A stretch of DNA of 64,000 nt, taken from assembly GCF_011305415.1 (NCBI RefSeq), contig NZ_JAANOQ010000002.1, positions 1 to 64,000 of the forward strand, given 5' to 3'. This DNA comes from Flavobacterium bernardetii. Lineage in GTDB: Bacteria > Bacteroidota > Bacteroidia > Flavobacteriales > Flavobacteriaceae. The notes beneath the pieces were generated by a model, which was not told the DNA's origin, did not search any database, and saw only the letters and a list, made by a program, of their open reading frames with translations. This document shows, one piece after another, positions 1-8,545 of the stretch (the stretch's first letter is position 1; every line of letters begins with the position of its first letter). A program made the position numbers and the translations under genes.

Positions 1-1
1 T

Positions 2-295
2 ACTAATTTATCACAACCAATTACAGTGATAGATTATCCTAAATATTTCACACCAAATGGAGACGGAATTCATGATAATTGGAAAATTGTTGGATTAGAA
101 GCAAAACATAACGCAAAAATTTATATATTTGACCGATATGGAAAATTAATTAAGCAAATTAACCCATTAGGTGAAGGTTGGGACGGTAAATATAACGGTC
201 AGGACATACCTTCTACGGATTATTGGTTTAATGTTGAGTACATTGAAAACGAACAACAAAAGCAATTTAAAGCGCATTTTTCTTTAAAAAGATAA
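2..295 (+). CDS. T9SS type B sorting domain protein, C-terminal end (5' truncated by window)
   Basis: The reading frame is already open at base 2 and runs to a stop at 293-295, so only the last 97 codons of a longer gene are present; the internal GTG at 26 is not a real start. The tail has the hallmarks of a gliding-motility-associated C-terminal (type B CTD) domain: YFTPNGDGIHDNW, then IYIFDRYGKLIKQ, then GWDGKYNGQ and DYWF, ending in a strand close to FKAHFSLKR. Such tails send proteins through the type IX secretion system to the surface or medium. A PorP/SprF gene follows 11 bases later, the usual neighbour of type B cargo. The function of the missing N-terminal part cannot be told. Confidence 0.93.
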   Translation, partial: TNLSQPITVIDYPKYFTPNGDGIHDNWKIVGLEAKHNAKIYIFDRYGKLIKQINPLGEGWDGKYNGQDIPSTDYWFNVEYIENEQQKQFKAHFSLKR

Positions 296-306
296 CTTAG
301 AATACT

Positions 307-1311
307 ATGAAACTGAGAAATTTATTACTACTTAATTTAATTATTTTTTTTCAATCGGCATTTTCACAAGAAGGAATAGCTGTTTATACGGATTATTTAA
401 CAGATAATTATTATTTAATTCACCCTTCGATGGCTGGTGCTGCAAATTGCGCTAAACTTAGAGTAACAGGAAGACAACAATGGTTTGGTCAGGAGGATGC
501 TCCTTCATTACAAACTATGAGTTTTAATACAGCTTTAGATGAAGATGGTAAATCGGGTATGGGTATTATTGCGTTTAATGATAAAAATGGATATCACTCT
601 CAAACGGGTGCAAAATTATCTTATGCACATCATATTTTATTTTCTCGTTCTAAAGCGGATTTAAATATGCTGTCTTTTGGACTAAGTGCGGCTATGGTAC
701 AAAGTAGATTAGATGAAACAGCTTTTGTAGAGTTTGATCCTCAAGTTTATGGTGGAATTACTCAAAAAGATTCTTATTTCAATTTAGATGTTGGTGCTTC
801 ATATCATTATATGGATTTCTTTACTCACGTAACAGTGAAGAACTTTATTGCAAATAGAAGAGAATTATATTTAGACGGTATTGAATCAGATAACTTAAGA
901 AAGTATTTATGGAGTTTAGGTGCTAACTTTGGAGATGAAGAAAACGTATCTATTGAGCCGTCATTTATGTTTCAAATAACAGAACAAACTGGTGAAAAAG
1001 CTATAGATTTAAATGCTAAAGTTTATAAGGCAATGGAATTTGGAAGACTTTGGGGTGGACTTTCATACAGAAGAAGTTTTGACGGTGCTCAATATACAAA
1101 AGAACTAGGTGTCGTTAATGATCAAAAATTACAATGGATTACTCCTTTTGTTGGTGTAAATTTCAAACAATTTATGGTTGGATATTCATATAACCAAGTG
1201 TTAGGTGATGTTAAATTCGACAATGCAGGATATCATCAAATAACAATTGGTATGAATTTATTCTGTAAACCAAAAGCATTTGACTGTAACTGTCCAGCAG
1301 TTTCAAACTAA
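307..1311 (+). CDS. PorP/SprF family type IX secretion system membrane protein
   Basis: A 334-residue protein with a signal peptide ending near FSQEG, followed by the family start YTDYLTDNYYLIHPSMAGA and many alternating strands of an outer-membrane beta barrel. PorP/SprF proteins are paired with type B sorting-domain cargo and are thought to help attach or deliver it at the cell surface. The gene lies 11 bases after such a cargo gene and ends at a strong terminator, so the two probably form one unit. The C-terminus is Cys-rich (FDCNCPAVSN), which is common in this family. It is most likely the partner of the upstream cargo rather than the core gliding SprF; the subfamily cannot be fixed by eye. 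Confidence 0.92.
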   Translation: MKLRNLLLLNLIIFFQSAFSQEGIAVYTDYLTDNYYLIHPSMAGAANCAKLRVTGRQQWFGQEDAPSLQTMSFNTALDEDGKSGMGIIAFNDKNGYHSQTGAKLSYAHHILFSRSKADLNMLSFGLSAAMVQSRLDETAFVEFDPQVYGGITQKDSYFNLDVGASYHYMDFFTHVTVKNFIANRRELYLDGIESDNLRKYLWSLGANFGDEENVSIEPSFMFQITEQTGEKAIDLNAKVYKAMEFGRLWGGLSYRRSFDGAQYTKELGVVNDQKLQWITPFVGVNFKQFMVGYSYNQVLGDVKFDNAGYHQITIGMNLFCKPKAFDCNCPAVSN

Positions 1312-1318
1312 AATATTT

Positions 1319-1346
1319 AATCCCGATTTATTCGGGATTTTTTTTT
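1319..1346 (+). terminator. Rho-independent terminator after porP/sprF gene
   Basis: TCCCGA (1321-1326) pairs with TCGGGA (1332-1337) around a 5-base loop, extended by an A-T pair, and is followed by an uninterrupted run of T. Confidence 0.9.
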
Positions 1347-1359
1347 AAATTTTTTTATT

Positions 1360-1875
1360 ATGATTATTAAAGAAGTTCGAGGTAAAAAGCCAGCTATTCC
1401 AGCTGATTGTTACATAGCAGAAAACGCAACTATTGTAGGTGATGTTTCTTTTGGAGAGAAATGCAGTGTTTGGTTTAATGCTGTGATTAGAGGTGATGTA
1501 AATTTTATTTCAATAGGGAATAAAGTTAATATTCAAGATGGTGCTGTGATTCATTGTACGTATTTAAAGCATCCTACAATTATTGGTAATAATGTTTCAA
1601 TTGGGCATAATGCCATTGTACATGGTTGTACAATTCATGACAATGTTTTGGTTGGTATGGGCGCTATTATTATGGATGGTTGTGTAGTGGAAAGCAATTC
1701 AATAATAGGAGCGGGAAGTGTAGTCACACAGAATACAAATGTGGAAAGTGGTTTTATTTATGCAGGAATTCCGGCTAAGAAAGTAAAAGCGTTAAATACA
1801 AGTGATTTCGCTGGTGAGATTGATCGTATTTCTAATAACTATGTTATGTACTCAAGTTGGTTTAAAGAGGACTAA
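1360..1875 (+). CDS. Gamma carbonic anhydrase family protein (hexapeptide repeat)
   Basis: A 171-residue left-handed beta-helix protein. Hexapeptide repeats run from about residue 15 to 140 (for example ENATIVGDVSFGEKCSVWFNAV, NVSIGHNAIVHGC). His65, His83 and His88 fit the three metal-binding histidines of gamma-class carbonic anhydrases, and RGDVNFISIGNKVNIQDG is the conserved Arg/Asp/Gln segment. Related proteins (YrdA, PaaY) may be carbonic anhydrases, thioesterases or proteins of unknown substrate. The gene follows a terminator and stands alone, so it probably has its own promoter in the 40 bases upstream. Confidence 0.88.
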   Translation: MIIKEVRGKKPAIPADCYIAENATIVGDVSFGEKCSVWFNAVIRGDVNFISIGNKVNIQDGAVIHCTYLKHPTIIGNNVSIGHNAIVHGCTIHDNVLVGMGAIIMDGCVVESNSIIGAGSVVTQNTNVESGFIYAGIPAKKVKALNTSDFAGEIDRISNNYVMYSSWFKED

Positions 1876-1889
1876 AAAAACGCTTATAT

Positions 1890-1998
1890 GAATTATAGCC
1901 GTGGTTGTAGCGGCATCCTTTTATTTTGTTGCTTGTGTCTTTTGCAAGTAACAAAATAAAAGATATAGCGGAAGACACGTGGATTAGTGTTTTGAAAG
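1890..1998. repeat. Structured intergenic element (hairpin with conserved-looking flanks)
   Basis: Between two genes that converge here lies a long hairpin: 12 bases (1919-1930) pair exactly with 1950-1961, and inside them CTTG (1932-1935) pairs with CAAG (1945-1948). The hairpin is bracketed by two near copies of a short motif, TGTAGCGGCAT (about 1906-1916) and TATAGCGGA (about 1964-1972). From memory, elements of this layout recur in flavobacterial intergenic regions, with variable hairpin arms and constant flanks. It may correspond to a described flavobacterial RNA motif such as Flavo-1, but I could not verify this. It lies directly downstream of murI on the minus strand. Confidence 0.6.
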
Positions 1999-2012
1999 AA
2001 AAATTACTGCTC

Positions 2013-2789
2013 CTAAAAATCTTTATATTCAACTTTAAATTTATCGCCAATTAATTCTTGCATTACTTCTGGCGGATTGTTGATGTAAAAGGTTTGATTT
2101 ACGTTTTTAGAAGTATTAAATAAATTGTTGATTTCTAAAATGTTTTTGGTTTGCTTGGCAACGGCTTCGCCAGAATCAATAATTTTGATGTGTTTTGGTA
2201 TGATTTTTTGAATTTGCGGAATTAAGTACGGATAATGTGTACAGCCTAAAACCAAATAATCAATATCTTGAGCAACCATTGGAAGTAAATATTCTTCTAA
2301 AAGTAGGATCATTTTTTTGGAATACATTTCTCCGTTTTCGATAAGTTTTACTAAATCGAAACCAATTTGTTCTACTACTTTAACATCAGAATATAAGGCA
2401 ACAGTTTGATGAAATAGTTCACTGTTTAAAGTCCCTTGAGTGGCAAGAATTCCAATTTTTTGCGTTTTTGAATGTAGAGCAGCTGGTTTTATTGCTGGTT
2501 CAATGCCTATAAAAGGTACATCATAAGATGCTCTTAGTGCTTTTATTGCATTAGTTGTTGCTGTATTACAGGCTACAATTATGAGTTTGCAATTGTTTTT
2601 AAGTAAAAACTCGGTATTTTTTTTACTTAATTCTATGATTTCTTCTTGTGTTTTTTGACCGTATGGTGCATTTTTACTGTCAGCTAAGTAAATGGTACTT
2701 TCATTAGGTAAAAGTGCGTGTACTTCTTTCCAGATGGATGTGCCGCCTACGCCAGAATCGAAAAGTCCTATTGGGTTTTTGTTACTCAT
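2013..2789 (-). CDS. murI: Glutamate racemase
   Basis: A 258-residue protein that interconverts L- and D-glutamate to supply D-Glu for peptidoglycan. Signature segments are the N-terminal IGLFDSGVGGTSIW, NAPYG at 40-44, the first catalytic cysteine Cys74 in VACNTATTNA and the second, Cys183, in LGCTHYP. It is last in a minus-strand envelope block after bamA and the two ompH genes. A terminator lies upstream of it, so murI is probably expressed from its own promoter in the roughly 70-base gap. Confidence 0.97.
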   Translation of the reverse strand: MSNKNPIGLFDSGVGGTSIWKEVHALLPNESTIYLADSKNAPYGQKTQEEIIELSKKNTEFLLKNNCKLIIVACNTATTNAIKALRASYDVPFIGIEPAIKPAALHSKTQKIGILATQGTLNSELFHQTVALYSDVKVVEQIGFDLVKLIENGEMYSKKMILLLEEYLLPMVAQDIDYLVLGCTHYPYLIPQIQKIIPKHIKIIDSGEAVAKQTKNILEINNLFNTSKNVNQTFYINNPPEVMQELIGDKFKVEYKDF

Positions 2790-2799
2790 AAAACAAATG

Positions 2800-2842
2800 T
2801 AAAAAAAAACTGCTCAATCTAAAAATAAGATTAAGCAGTTGT
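2800..2842 (-). terminator. Rho-independent terminator after the second ompH gene
   Basis: On the minus strand a 13-base stem (arms 2808-2820 and about 2828-2840, one bulge) is followed by a run of nine T at 2801-2809. It separates the uppS-bamA-ompH unit from murI. Confidence 0.85.
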
Positions 2843-2862
2843 TGAAATTTTATGTAATGATA

Positions 2863-3369
2863 TTAGAAGCCTAATTCTTTTTTAACATCAGCTAATAAAT
2901 CAGTTCCATCAGCTAATAAAACACCACTACCTACAGTTGAGTCTAAAACGTATTGAATTCCTTTAGCACGAGCTACTTTTTGAATAGCTGCTTGCGCTTT
3001 TTCCATTAATGGTTTTTGTAATTCAACTGATTTATCTTGTAATGATTTTGAGGCATCATCTTGATATTTTTGAATTCTTGAACCAAAATCTTGCATCTCT
3101 TGAGAACGCGTTTCGTTTAAAACATCACCAGCTGTTGGAGCTTCTTTTTCGTATTGTGCTCTTTTAGTTTGGTATTCTGTTACTAATTTTTTGTATTCAG
3201 TATCATAACCGTCTCTCAATTTATTTAATTGAGCTTCTGCTGCTTTCATTGCTGGCATTGTAGTCATTAAAGCACTTACATCAATATGTCCAACTTTAGT
3301 TTGAGCACTTGCTACTTGTGCTCCAAAAAACATTACTATTGCAATAAATAGGGTCTTTAATTGTTTCAT
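2863..3369 (-). CDS. OmpH/Skp family periplasmic chaperone (short paralogue)
   Basis: A 168-residue protein with a signal peptide ending at ASAQ, then TKVGHIDVSALMTTMPAMKAAE, the typical OmpH/Skp start. A charged coiled-coil stretch follows (about residues 40-125), and the C-terminal strand segment is IQKVARAKGIQYVLDSTVGSGVLLADGTDL. Skp holds unfolded outer-membrane proteins in the periplasm for delivery to BamA. It lies 25 bases after a longer paralogue and downstream of bamA, so chaperone and insertase are co-expressed. A terminator follows. Confidence 0.93.
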   Translation of the reverse strand: MKQLKTLFIAIVMFFGAQVASAQTKVGHIDVSALMTTMPAMKAAEAQLNKLRDGYDTEYKKLVTEYQTKRAQYEKEAPTAGDVLNETRSQEMQDFGSRIQKYQDDASKSLQDKSVELQKPLMEKAQAAIQKVARAKGIQYVLDSTVGSGVLLADGTDLLADVKKELGF

Positions 3370-3394
3370 TTTAATTTAATTTAATAAGGGTTAT

Positions 3395-4231
3395 TTAATC
3401 TTTTTTTGGTTCTGGATTTGTTTTATTTTCGTTTTTCTTATTTAATAACGATTCTCTTTTCGCTTTTTGATCGTCTAATAATTTCTGACGGGCTTCGGCT
3501 CTTGTTTTTAAAAGTTCGGCTCTTTTGTCGTCTGCTTCTTTTTTCTTAGCAGCAGCGTCATCTTTACGTTCTTGCAGCTTTTTTTCTCTTTCGTCTTTTG
3601 TTGCTTGAACTTTTTTCTCTTTATCTACTATTTCAGGATTTTCAGTAGTTTCAAATTCTCTTTTTTCTTTTGCATCCTGAATTTTTTGTTGTTTTTTTGA
3701 GTATTCAACTTTTTTTCCAGCTCTTGCTAAAGCATCTACAACAAAATCACTAATATCAAATCTTTCTGCTGTGAAAAGCATAGTTAAATCTGATGATTTA
3801 TCGAAAATGAAATCGTAATTTCTTTTAACGGCAATATCTTGTACTATATTAAAAACTTGATCTTGAATTGGTTTTACTAGCGCCGATTTTTGAATCATTA
3901 AGTCACCTTGTGGTCCAAATCGTTTTTGTTGATAGTCTAGCATTTCTTTTTCAAGAACGTTTATTTCCTCTTCTTTATCGTTAATTAATTCCTTAGTTAA
4001 CAATACTTTTTCAGATGCTAATGCGTCCTTAAGTTTTTTGATGTCATTTTTCTTGGTTTCAATTTCTTGTTTCCAAGTATTTGCTTTTTGCTCTAATTGG
4101 TTTTTTGCTTCGGCATATTCAGGAACTTTTTCCAAAATATACTCCATATCAATATAACCAATTTTCGTTGTTTTTTGAGCCTGTGCTACAAATAAAACAA
4201 AACTAAAAAGTAAAACAAAATATTTTTTCAT
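3395..4231 (-). CDS. OmpH/Skp family periplasmic chaperone with long charged C-terminal tail
   Basis: A 278-residue OmpH family protein. It has a signal peptide ending near AQAQ, the core start KIGYIDMEYILEKVPEYAEAKNQLEQ, a coiled coil (about 45-105), and YDFIFDKSSDLTMLF as the returning core strand. Beyond the family core, residues from about 175 on form a highly charged Lys/Glu/Asp-rich coiled-coil tail ending in KNENKTNPEPKKD. It is the first of two tandem ompH genes after bamA and differs from the second mainly by this roughly 100-residue tail. The role of the tail is unknown. Confidence 0.92.
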   Translation of the reverse strand: MKKYFVLLFSFVLFVAQAQKTTKIGYIDMEYILEKVPEYAEAKNQLEQKANTWKQEIETKKNDIKKLKDALASEKVLLTKELINDKEEEINVLEKEMLDYQQKRFGPQGDLMIQKSALVKPIQDQVFNIVQDIAVKRNYDFIFDKSSDLTMLFTAERFDISDFVVDALARAGKKVEYSKKQQKIQDAKEKREFETTENPEIVDKEKKVQATKDEREKKLQERKDDAAAKKKEADDKRAELLKTRAEARQKLLDDQKAKRESLLNKKNENKTNPEPKKD

Positions 4232-4268
4232 AAACTTAAAGTGTTAAATTCAACTATCGTGCCAAAGT

Positions 4269-6917
4269 TTAAAATTGTTGTCCGATGATAAAGTGAGGTT
4301 GCCATCCACTTTTTACTGTACCACCAGGAATTGGGTCGAAACCATGAGCGAAATCAAAGCCTAATAATCCGAAAGCTGGCATAAATACTCTTAACCCGAA
4401 ACCTGCAGAACGCTGCATTTTGAATGGGTCAAATTTCTTGAAATTATCAAATGCAGAACCCGCTTCAACGAAACTCAAAGCGTAAATTTTTGCTGTTTGT
4501 TTCATGGTAATTGGATATCTTAATTCCATAGAGTATTTGTTATAAACAGTTCCTCCGTTAGACGAAGATAAGGAATTATTTGGATATCCACGTAATTGTA
4601 TTACTTCTCTTCCGTCTAAAGAGTAGTTAGCTAAACCCTCTCCACCAACATAAAATCTTTCGAAAGGTACAATTCCTCTATCAGAATTATAGGCTCCAAG
4701 GAATCCAAATTCAGCTCTTGTACGTAAAACGAATTTTTTATACACTTTAGTATACCAATCTCCACTAAATTTAATCTTATAAAATTCTAACCATTTAAAT
4801 CTTTCTTGGTCAACTTTAGCTTGATCTGCTACTGCACCAATATAACTATCTGCCTTTTCAAAAACTGCAGGAGAACTAGAAACTTGAACTAAGTAATCAC
4901 CATTAACTGGAAAAAGATTGTTAGCATTGGCTTGTACAAATAAACCTGAATTAGTATTGTATTTTAGTTTGTATTCTTCTTTGTCTTTTAATCCAGCATA
5001 GTCTACGCCATTGAATAATGAATAAGGCAATGTGAATTTAGCAGATACAGAGAAAGTTGAGCCTCTGTCTGGGAATACAGGATCTAAACCTCTACTATCA
5101 CGAGTTAATGAAGTGTTGAAAGCTAAGTTACGAGACGCACCATTACCAAATGTAAATAATCCAGTATTATAATTATTTAAATCATAGTAAGAAAAGGAAA
5201 CCGAATTAGATAATTGGAAGTAATCATCCGGAACTTTTAATCTTTTTCCATACCCAACTGTTATAGTTGAAATATTGAAACTCTTATCTCTTGTTACATC
5301 TCTTGATTGATAATCATACAAAAATTGCTTACTGTGTGATAATGAAGTAAAGAAACTAATTGGTTTTTTCCCGCCTAACCATGGTTCTGTAAATGATAAA
5401 CTATATACTTGGAAACTTTGACTTCCTTGTAAACGTAATGCCATTTTTTGTCCGTCACCCATTGGTAAAGGTTGGTATGCTTTTTTGTTAAAAATATTTT
5501 TTAATGAGAAGTTATTAAAAGACAATCCTAATGTTCCAATGAAACCTCCGGCACCATAACCTCCTTGTAATTCTACCTGACTAGAACCTTTTTCTACAAC
5601 TGTCCAATCTAAATCTACAGTTCCTGCAGCAGGATCCATATTTACAGGCTCTGGTCTAATAGCTTCCGCATCAAAGAAACCTAATTGACCTAATTCACGA
5701 ACAGAACGAATTACTTGTTCTTTATTCCATTTTTCTCCTGGTCTGGTTCTTAATTCACGGTAAATTACTTTATCATTCGTTTTGTCATTACCTTTTACTG
5801 TAACGTTGTTTAAATAAGCAACTGGGCCTTCTGTAATTCTAATTTCGAAATCGATTGTATCGTTTTCTGTTTTTACTTCAACAGGGTTAATGCTTGACCA
5901 TAAATAACCATTGTTTTGGTATAAATTAGCAATATCTTCACTATCTGGAGCTGAATTATCAGCTATTCTTTTTTGTAATAAAACACCATTGTATATTTCA
6001 CCTTTTTTAATTCCTAAAATAGAATTTAAAACTTGGTCTGAATACACCGTGTTTCCAAGGAATCTAATGTCTCCAAAATAGTATTTTCTACCTTCTTCTA
6101 GGTTAATATCAATATTGATGTTGTTTTTTTCTTTGTTGTACACTACACTTTCAGAAACTATTCGGGCATCTCTATATCCTTTTTCTTTATATTTTGTAAC
6201 TAAGGCAGTTAAATCTTCTTTGTATTTGTCTTTTATGAATTTTGAAGATTTGAAAAGTCTGTAAATTTTCTTTTCTTTTGTGTTTTTAAAAGTTCTCTTT
6301 AATTTTCTATCGATTATTTGTTCGTTACCAATAAAATTAATTTTCTTGATTTTTACTTTTTTACCTTTATCTACAAAAATAACCATATCTACTTTAGTGT
6401 CAGTAGAGTCGGCTAATGTATTAATAGTGGCTTTAGCATTGAAATACCCGTCTTTTTTGTACTTATTTTCAATGTAGTTTTTTGTGTTTGTAACTAGATT
6501 ATCATTAACAACTTTCCCTTTTGTTAGTTCCGTTTCTTTAATGATATCTTCTCTTTTACCTTTTTTTACACCTTTAATTTTAACTTCATTTAATTTAGGT
6601 AATTCGTACAATTCTAATTCAAGAAAAATACTTTCACCTTCAATTTTTTTAACGTAAAAATTTACATCATTAAATAAACCAAGTTTCCAAAGTTTTGAAA
6701 TAGCTAAACTAATTTCTTCTCCTGGAACTCTGATTTTGCTTCCCATTTCAAGTCCAGTAAATGTTATTACTGTTTGCTCGTTAAACGAAACTTTACCTGT
6801 AACTTCAACACCAGCAAGAATATATTCTTTTCCTTTTTCTAAAGTTGTTTCTTGTGCATTTATTGTATTTCCTATAAATAATAAGGTAAATAAAAATAGT
6901 ATTCTGTTTTTAAACAT
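4269..6917 (-). CDS. bamA: Outer membrane protein assembly factor BamA
   Basis: An 882-residue BamA. I place the start at the ATG at 6917, because the protein then begins MFKNRILFLFTLLFIG, a proper signal peptide ending at INAQ, and sits 7 bases after the uppS stop. Five POTRA domains occupy about residues 30-430 (segments such as VKIKKINFIGNEQI, GRKYYFGDIRFLGN and GPVAYLNNVTVKGND are typical). The Omp85 barrel follows, with RLQGSQSFQVYSLSFTEPWLGG and the late RGY motif (REVIQLRGYP), ending in a terminal aromatic (GQQF). It inserts beta-barrel proteins into the outer membrane. uppS lies upstream and ompH genes downstream in one operon. Confidence 0.97.
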   Translation of the reverse strand: MFKNRILFLFTLLFIGNTINAQETTLEKGKEYILAGVEVTGKVSFNEQTVITFTGLEMGSKIRVPGEEISLAISKLWKLGLFNDVNFYVKKIEGESIFLELELYELPKLNEVKIKGVKKGKREDIIKETELTKGKVVNDNLVTNTKNYIENKYKKDGYFNAKATINTLADSTDTKVDMVIFVDKGKKVKIKKINFIGNEQIIDRKLKRTFKNTKEKKIYRLFKSSKFIKDKYKEDLTALVTKYKEKGYRDARIVSESVVYNKEKNNINIDINLEEGRKYYFGDIRFLGNTVYSDQVLNSILGIKKGEIYNGVLLQKRIADNSAPDSEDIANLYQNNGYLWSSINPVEVKTENDTIDFEIRITEGPVAYLNNVTVKGNDKTNDKVIYRELRTRPGEKWNKEQVIRSVRELGQLGFFDAEAIRPEPVNMDPAAGTVDLDWTVVEKGSSQVELQGGYGAGGFIGTLGLSFNNFSLKNIFNKKAYQPLPMGDGQKMALRLQGSQSFQVYSLSFTEPWLGGKKPISFFTSLSHSKQFLYDYQSRDVTRDKSFNISTITVGYGKRLKVPDDYFQLSNSVSFSYYDLNNYNTGLFTFGNGASRNLAFNTSLTRDSRGLDPVFPDRGSTFSVSAKFTLPYSLFNGVDYAGLKDKEEYKLKYNTNSGLFVQANANNLFPVNGDYLVQVSSSPAVFEKADSYIGAVADQAKVDQERFKWLEFYKIKFSGDWYTKVYKKFVLRTRAEFGFLGAYNSDRGIVPFERFYVGGEGLANYSLDGREVIQLRGYPNNSLSSSNGGTVYNKYSMELRYPITMKQTAKIYALSFVEAGSAFDNFKKFDPFKMQRSAGFGLRVFMPAFGLLGFDFAHGFDPIPGGTVKSGWQPHFIIGQQF

Positions 6918-6924
6918 TGTCAAT

Positions 6925-7659
6925 TTATCTAATTTGTTCGCTAGTTTTTCCAAATCTTCTTTCTCTTTTTTGATAACTTATTAGTGCTTTTTGTAATTCT
7001 TCTTCGTTGAAGTCTGGCCAAAGCACATCTGTAAAATAAAATTCAGCATATGCAATTTGCCATAGTAGGAAATTACTTATCCTGTGTTCGCCACTTGTTC
7101 TTATCACTAAGTCCACATCTGGCATGTTCTGCGTGTAAAGATGCTCATTAATAATTGATTCATCAATAGCATCGGTTGAAATTATATTATTTTTAACTTT
7201 TTCAGAAATTATTTTAACAGCATTTATGATTTCATCTCTCGCGCCATAACTTAAGGCTAAAGTCAAAGTCATTCGAGTGTTGTTCTCTGTTTTAGTTATA
7301 ACTTCTTGTAATTCTTTTTTTACGCCAGATGGTAAACTATCTATATTACCAATGGCATTTAATTTTATATTGTTTTCTTGTAATGTTTTTAATTCTTTTT
7401 TCAACGCACTAATTAATAATTTCATTAATGTGTCGACTTCAATTTTTGGTCTGTTCCAGTTTTCTGTAGAAAAGGCGTAAAGTGTTAAAAATTCAATTCC
7501 AAGTTTAGCGCAATTTTCAACCGTTTGCTTCACGGATTTGGTGCCTTTTTCATGGCCAAATACGCGTAACATTCCTTGTTTTTTTGCCCAACGACCATTG
7601 CCATCCATAATGATAGCAAGGTGTTTTGGTAAATTATTTTTATCTATCTCTTTTTCCAT
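6925..7659 (-). CDS. uppS: Isoprenyl transferase (undecaprenyl diphosphate synthase)
   Basis: A 244-residue cis-prenyltransferase that makes the C55 lipid carrier for peptidoglycan and other glycans. The start chosen is the ATG at 7659, one base after the stop of the upstream gene; an upstream in-frame start would overlap that gene. Motifs are LAIIMDGNGRWAKKQG with catalytic Asp19, GHEKGTKSV, LTLYAFSTENWNRP, LSYGARDEI, and the C-terminal PDVDLVIRTSGEHRISNFLLWQIAYAE. Spacing to bamA is 7 bases, so translation of the block is probably coupled. Confidence 0.96.
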   Translation of the reverse strand: MEKEIDKNNLPKHLAIIMDGNGRWAKKQGMLRVFGHEKGTKSVKQTVENCAKLGIEFLTLYAFSTENWNRPKIEVDTLMKLLISALKKELKTLQENNIKLNAIGNIDSLPSGVKKELQEVITKTENNTRMTLTLALSYGARDEIINAVKIISEKVKNNIISTDAIDESIINEHLYTQNMPDVDLVIRTSGEHRISNFLLWQIAYAEFYFTDVLWPDFNEEELQKALISYQKRERRFGKTSEQIR

Positions 7660-7660
7660 T

Positions 7661-8347
7661 TTATTTACTTGCACAAAAACATGGGTTTTTTCCAAATGTA
7701 TAGGTTAAAGTAAATCCTGTAAAAACATACCAATCTTTATTGTTTAAATTTCCAAATTTTAATGTTTCGAAATTTTCGTTTTTAGGATTACTACCATCTA
7801 AATTATCTGTAAACGTATATCTTGCTCCTGTTTCTAATCCTAATACTAAATGGTTTGCGATTTTAGCTTTTACCCCAACTACCATCGGTATTGCGAATGA
7901 AAAATCTTGATAATCTTCTTTACTTACTTTATTAATTACAAAAGTTTCATTGTATATAAACGTTGAAATCCCTGAGTAAACATAAGGTGAAATAACAAAA
8001 TCAGATTGATGCAAATCAAAATCTAAAAAATTAAATTCTAAACCTGCAGAAAATTCCTTTATGTTATTTTTTATTTCGTAACCTCTTAATTTTCTATTTG
8101 GCGCATCACTTTCTACATCTTTTGCAATAATAGATGTTTGAGTATACGAAAATCGCCAAGAATGTCTAGTACTTTTGTTCCATTTGTAAAGCACCCCTAA
8201 AGCAGCTTCATTTGGATCTAAATAGCTAGCTTTTCCAACGTCTCCGATGTAATTACTCCCACCTACAAAAACTCCAATTTCGTGAATTTGCCCGAAAGAA
8301 GTCATGCAGAATAAAAATCCGATAATATTTAATAAAAATCTTTTCAT
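7661..8347 (-). CDS. DUF6089 family outer-membrane-like protein
   Basis: A 228-residue protein with a signal peptide ending at TSFGQ, followed by IHEIGVFVGGSNYIGDVGK and a series of amphipathic strands (for example VIGVSPYVYSG-like and VLGLETGARYTF segments), giving a predicted small beta barrel ending with a Cys-containing tail (FGKNPCFCASK). This fits the DUF6089 family, which regularly precedes uppS and bamA in Flavobacteria. Function is unknown; its position suggests a link to outer-membrane biogenesis. It is the first gene of the operon, with a 198-base upstream region. Confidence 0.85.
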   Translation of the reverse strand: MKRFLLNIIGFLFCMTSFGQIHEIGVFVGGSNYIGDVGKASYLDPNEAALGVLYKWNKSTRHSWRFSYTQTSIIAKDVESDAPNRKLRGYEIKNNIKEFSAGLEFNFLDFDLHQSDFVISPYVYSGISTFIYNETFVINKVSKEDYQDFSFAIPMVVGVKAKIANHLVLGLETGARYTFTDNLDGSNPKNENFETLKFGNLNNKDWYVFTGFTLTYTFGKNPCFCASK

Positions 8348-8458
8348 TTTTTAAATAGTTTGCAAATATAATAATATTGAGCTACTAACCATCTTAAACC
8401 AAGTTTTTTTGATGATTAACTTGATTTAATAACGTAAAAAAATGAAAAATCGTGTGTT

Positions 8459-8521
8459 ATTCCGATTATGTATTCCATATAGTTTGATTTTTATCAAACC
8501 ATTTTCATGTTATATCGGAAT
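8459..8521. other. Nested inverted repeats in the nadK-DUF6089 gap
   Basis: An outer pair, TTCCGAT (8460-8466) with ATCGGAA (8514-8520), encloses an inner hairpin GTTTGAT (8482-8488) with ATCAAAC (8493-8499). There is no clear T run on either strand, so this is not a standard terminator. It lies downstream of nadK and upstream of the DUF6089-uppS-bamA operon and could be a regulatory or RNA element. Nothing else recognisable was seen in 8348-8545. Confidence 0.45.
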
Positions 8522-8545
8522 TTCAATTTAATTGTTTTTGTAATT

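Noticed and set aside
1862..2050. Open frame of 62 codons on the minus strand after murI
   Set aside because: It reads through the palindromic element and overlaps the murI end; composition is not protein-like.
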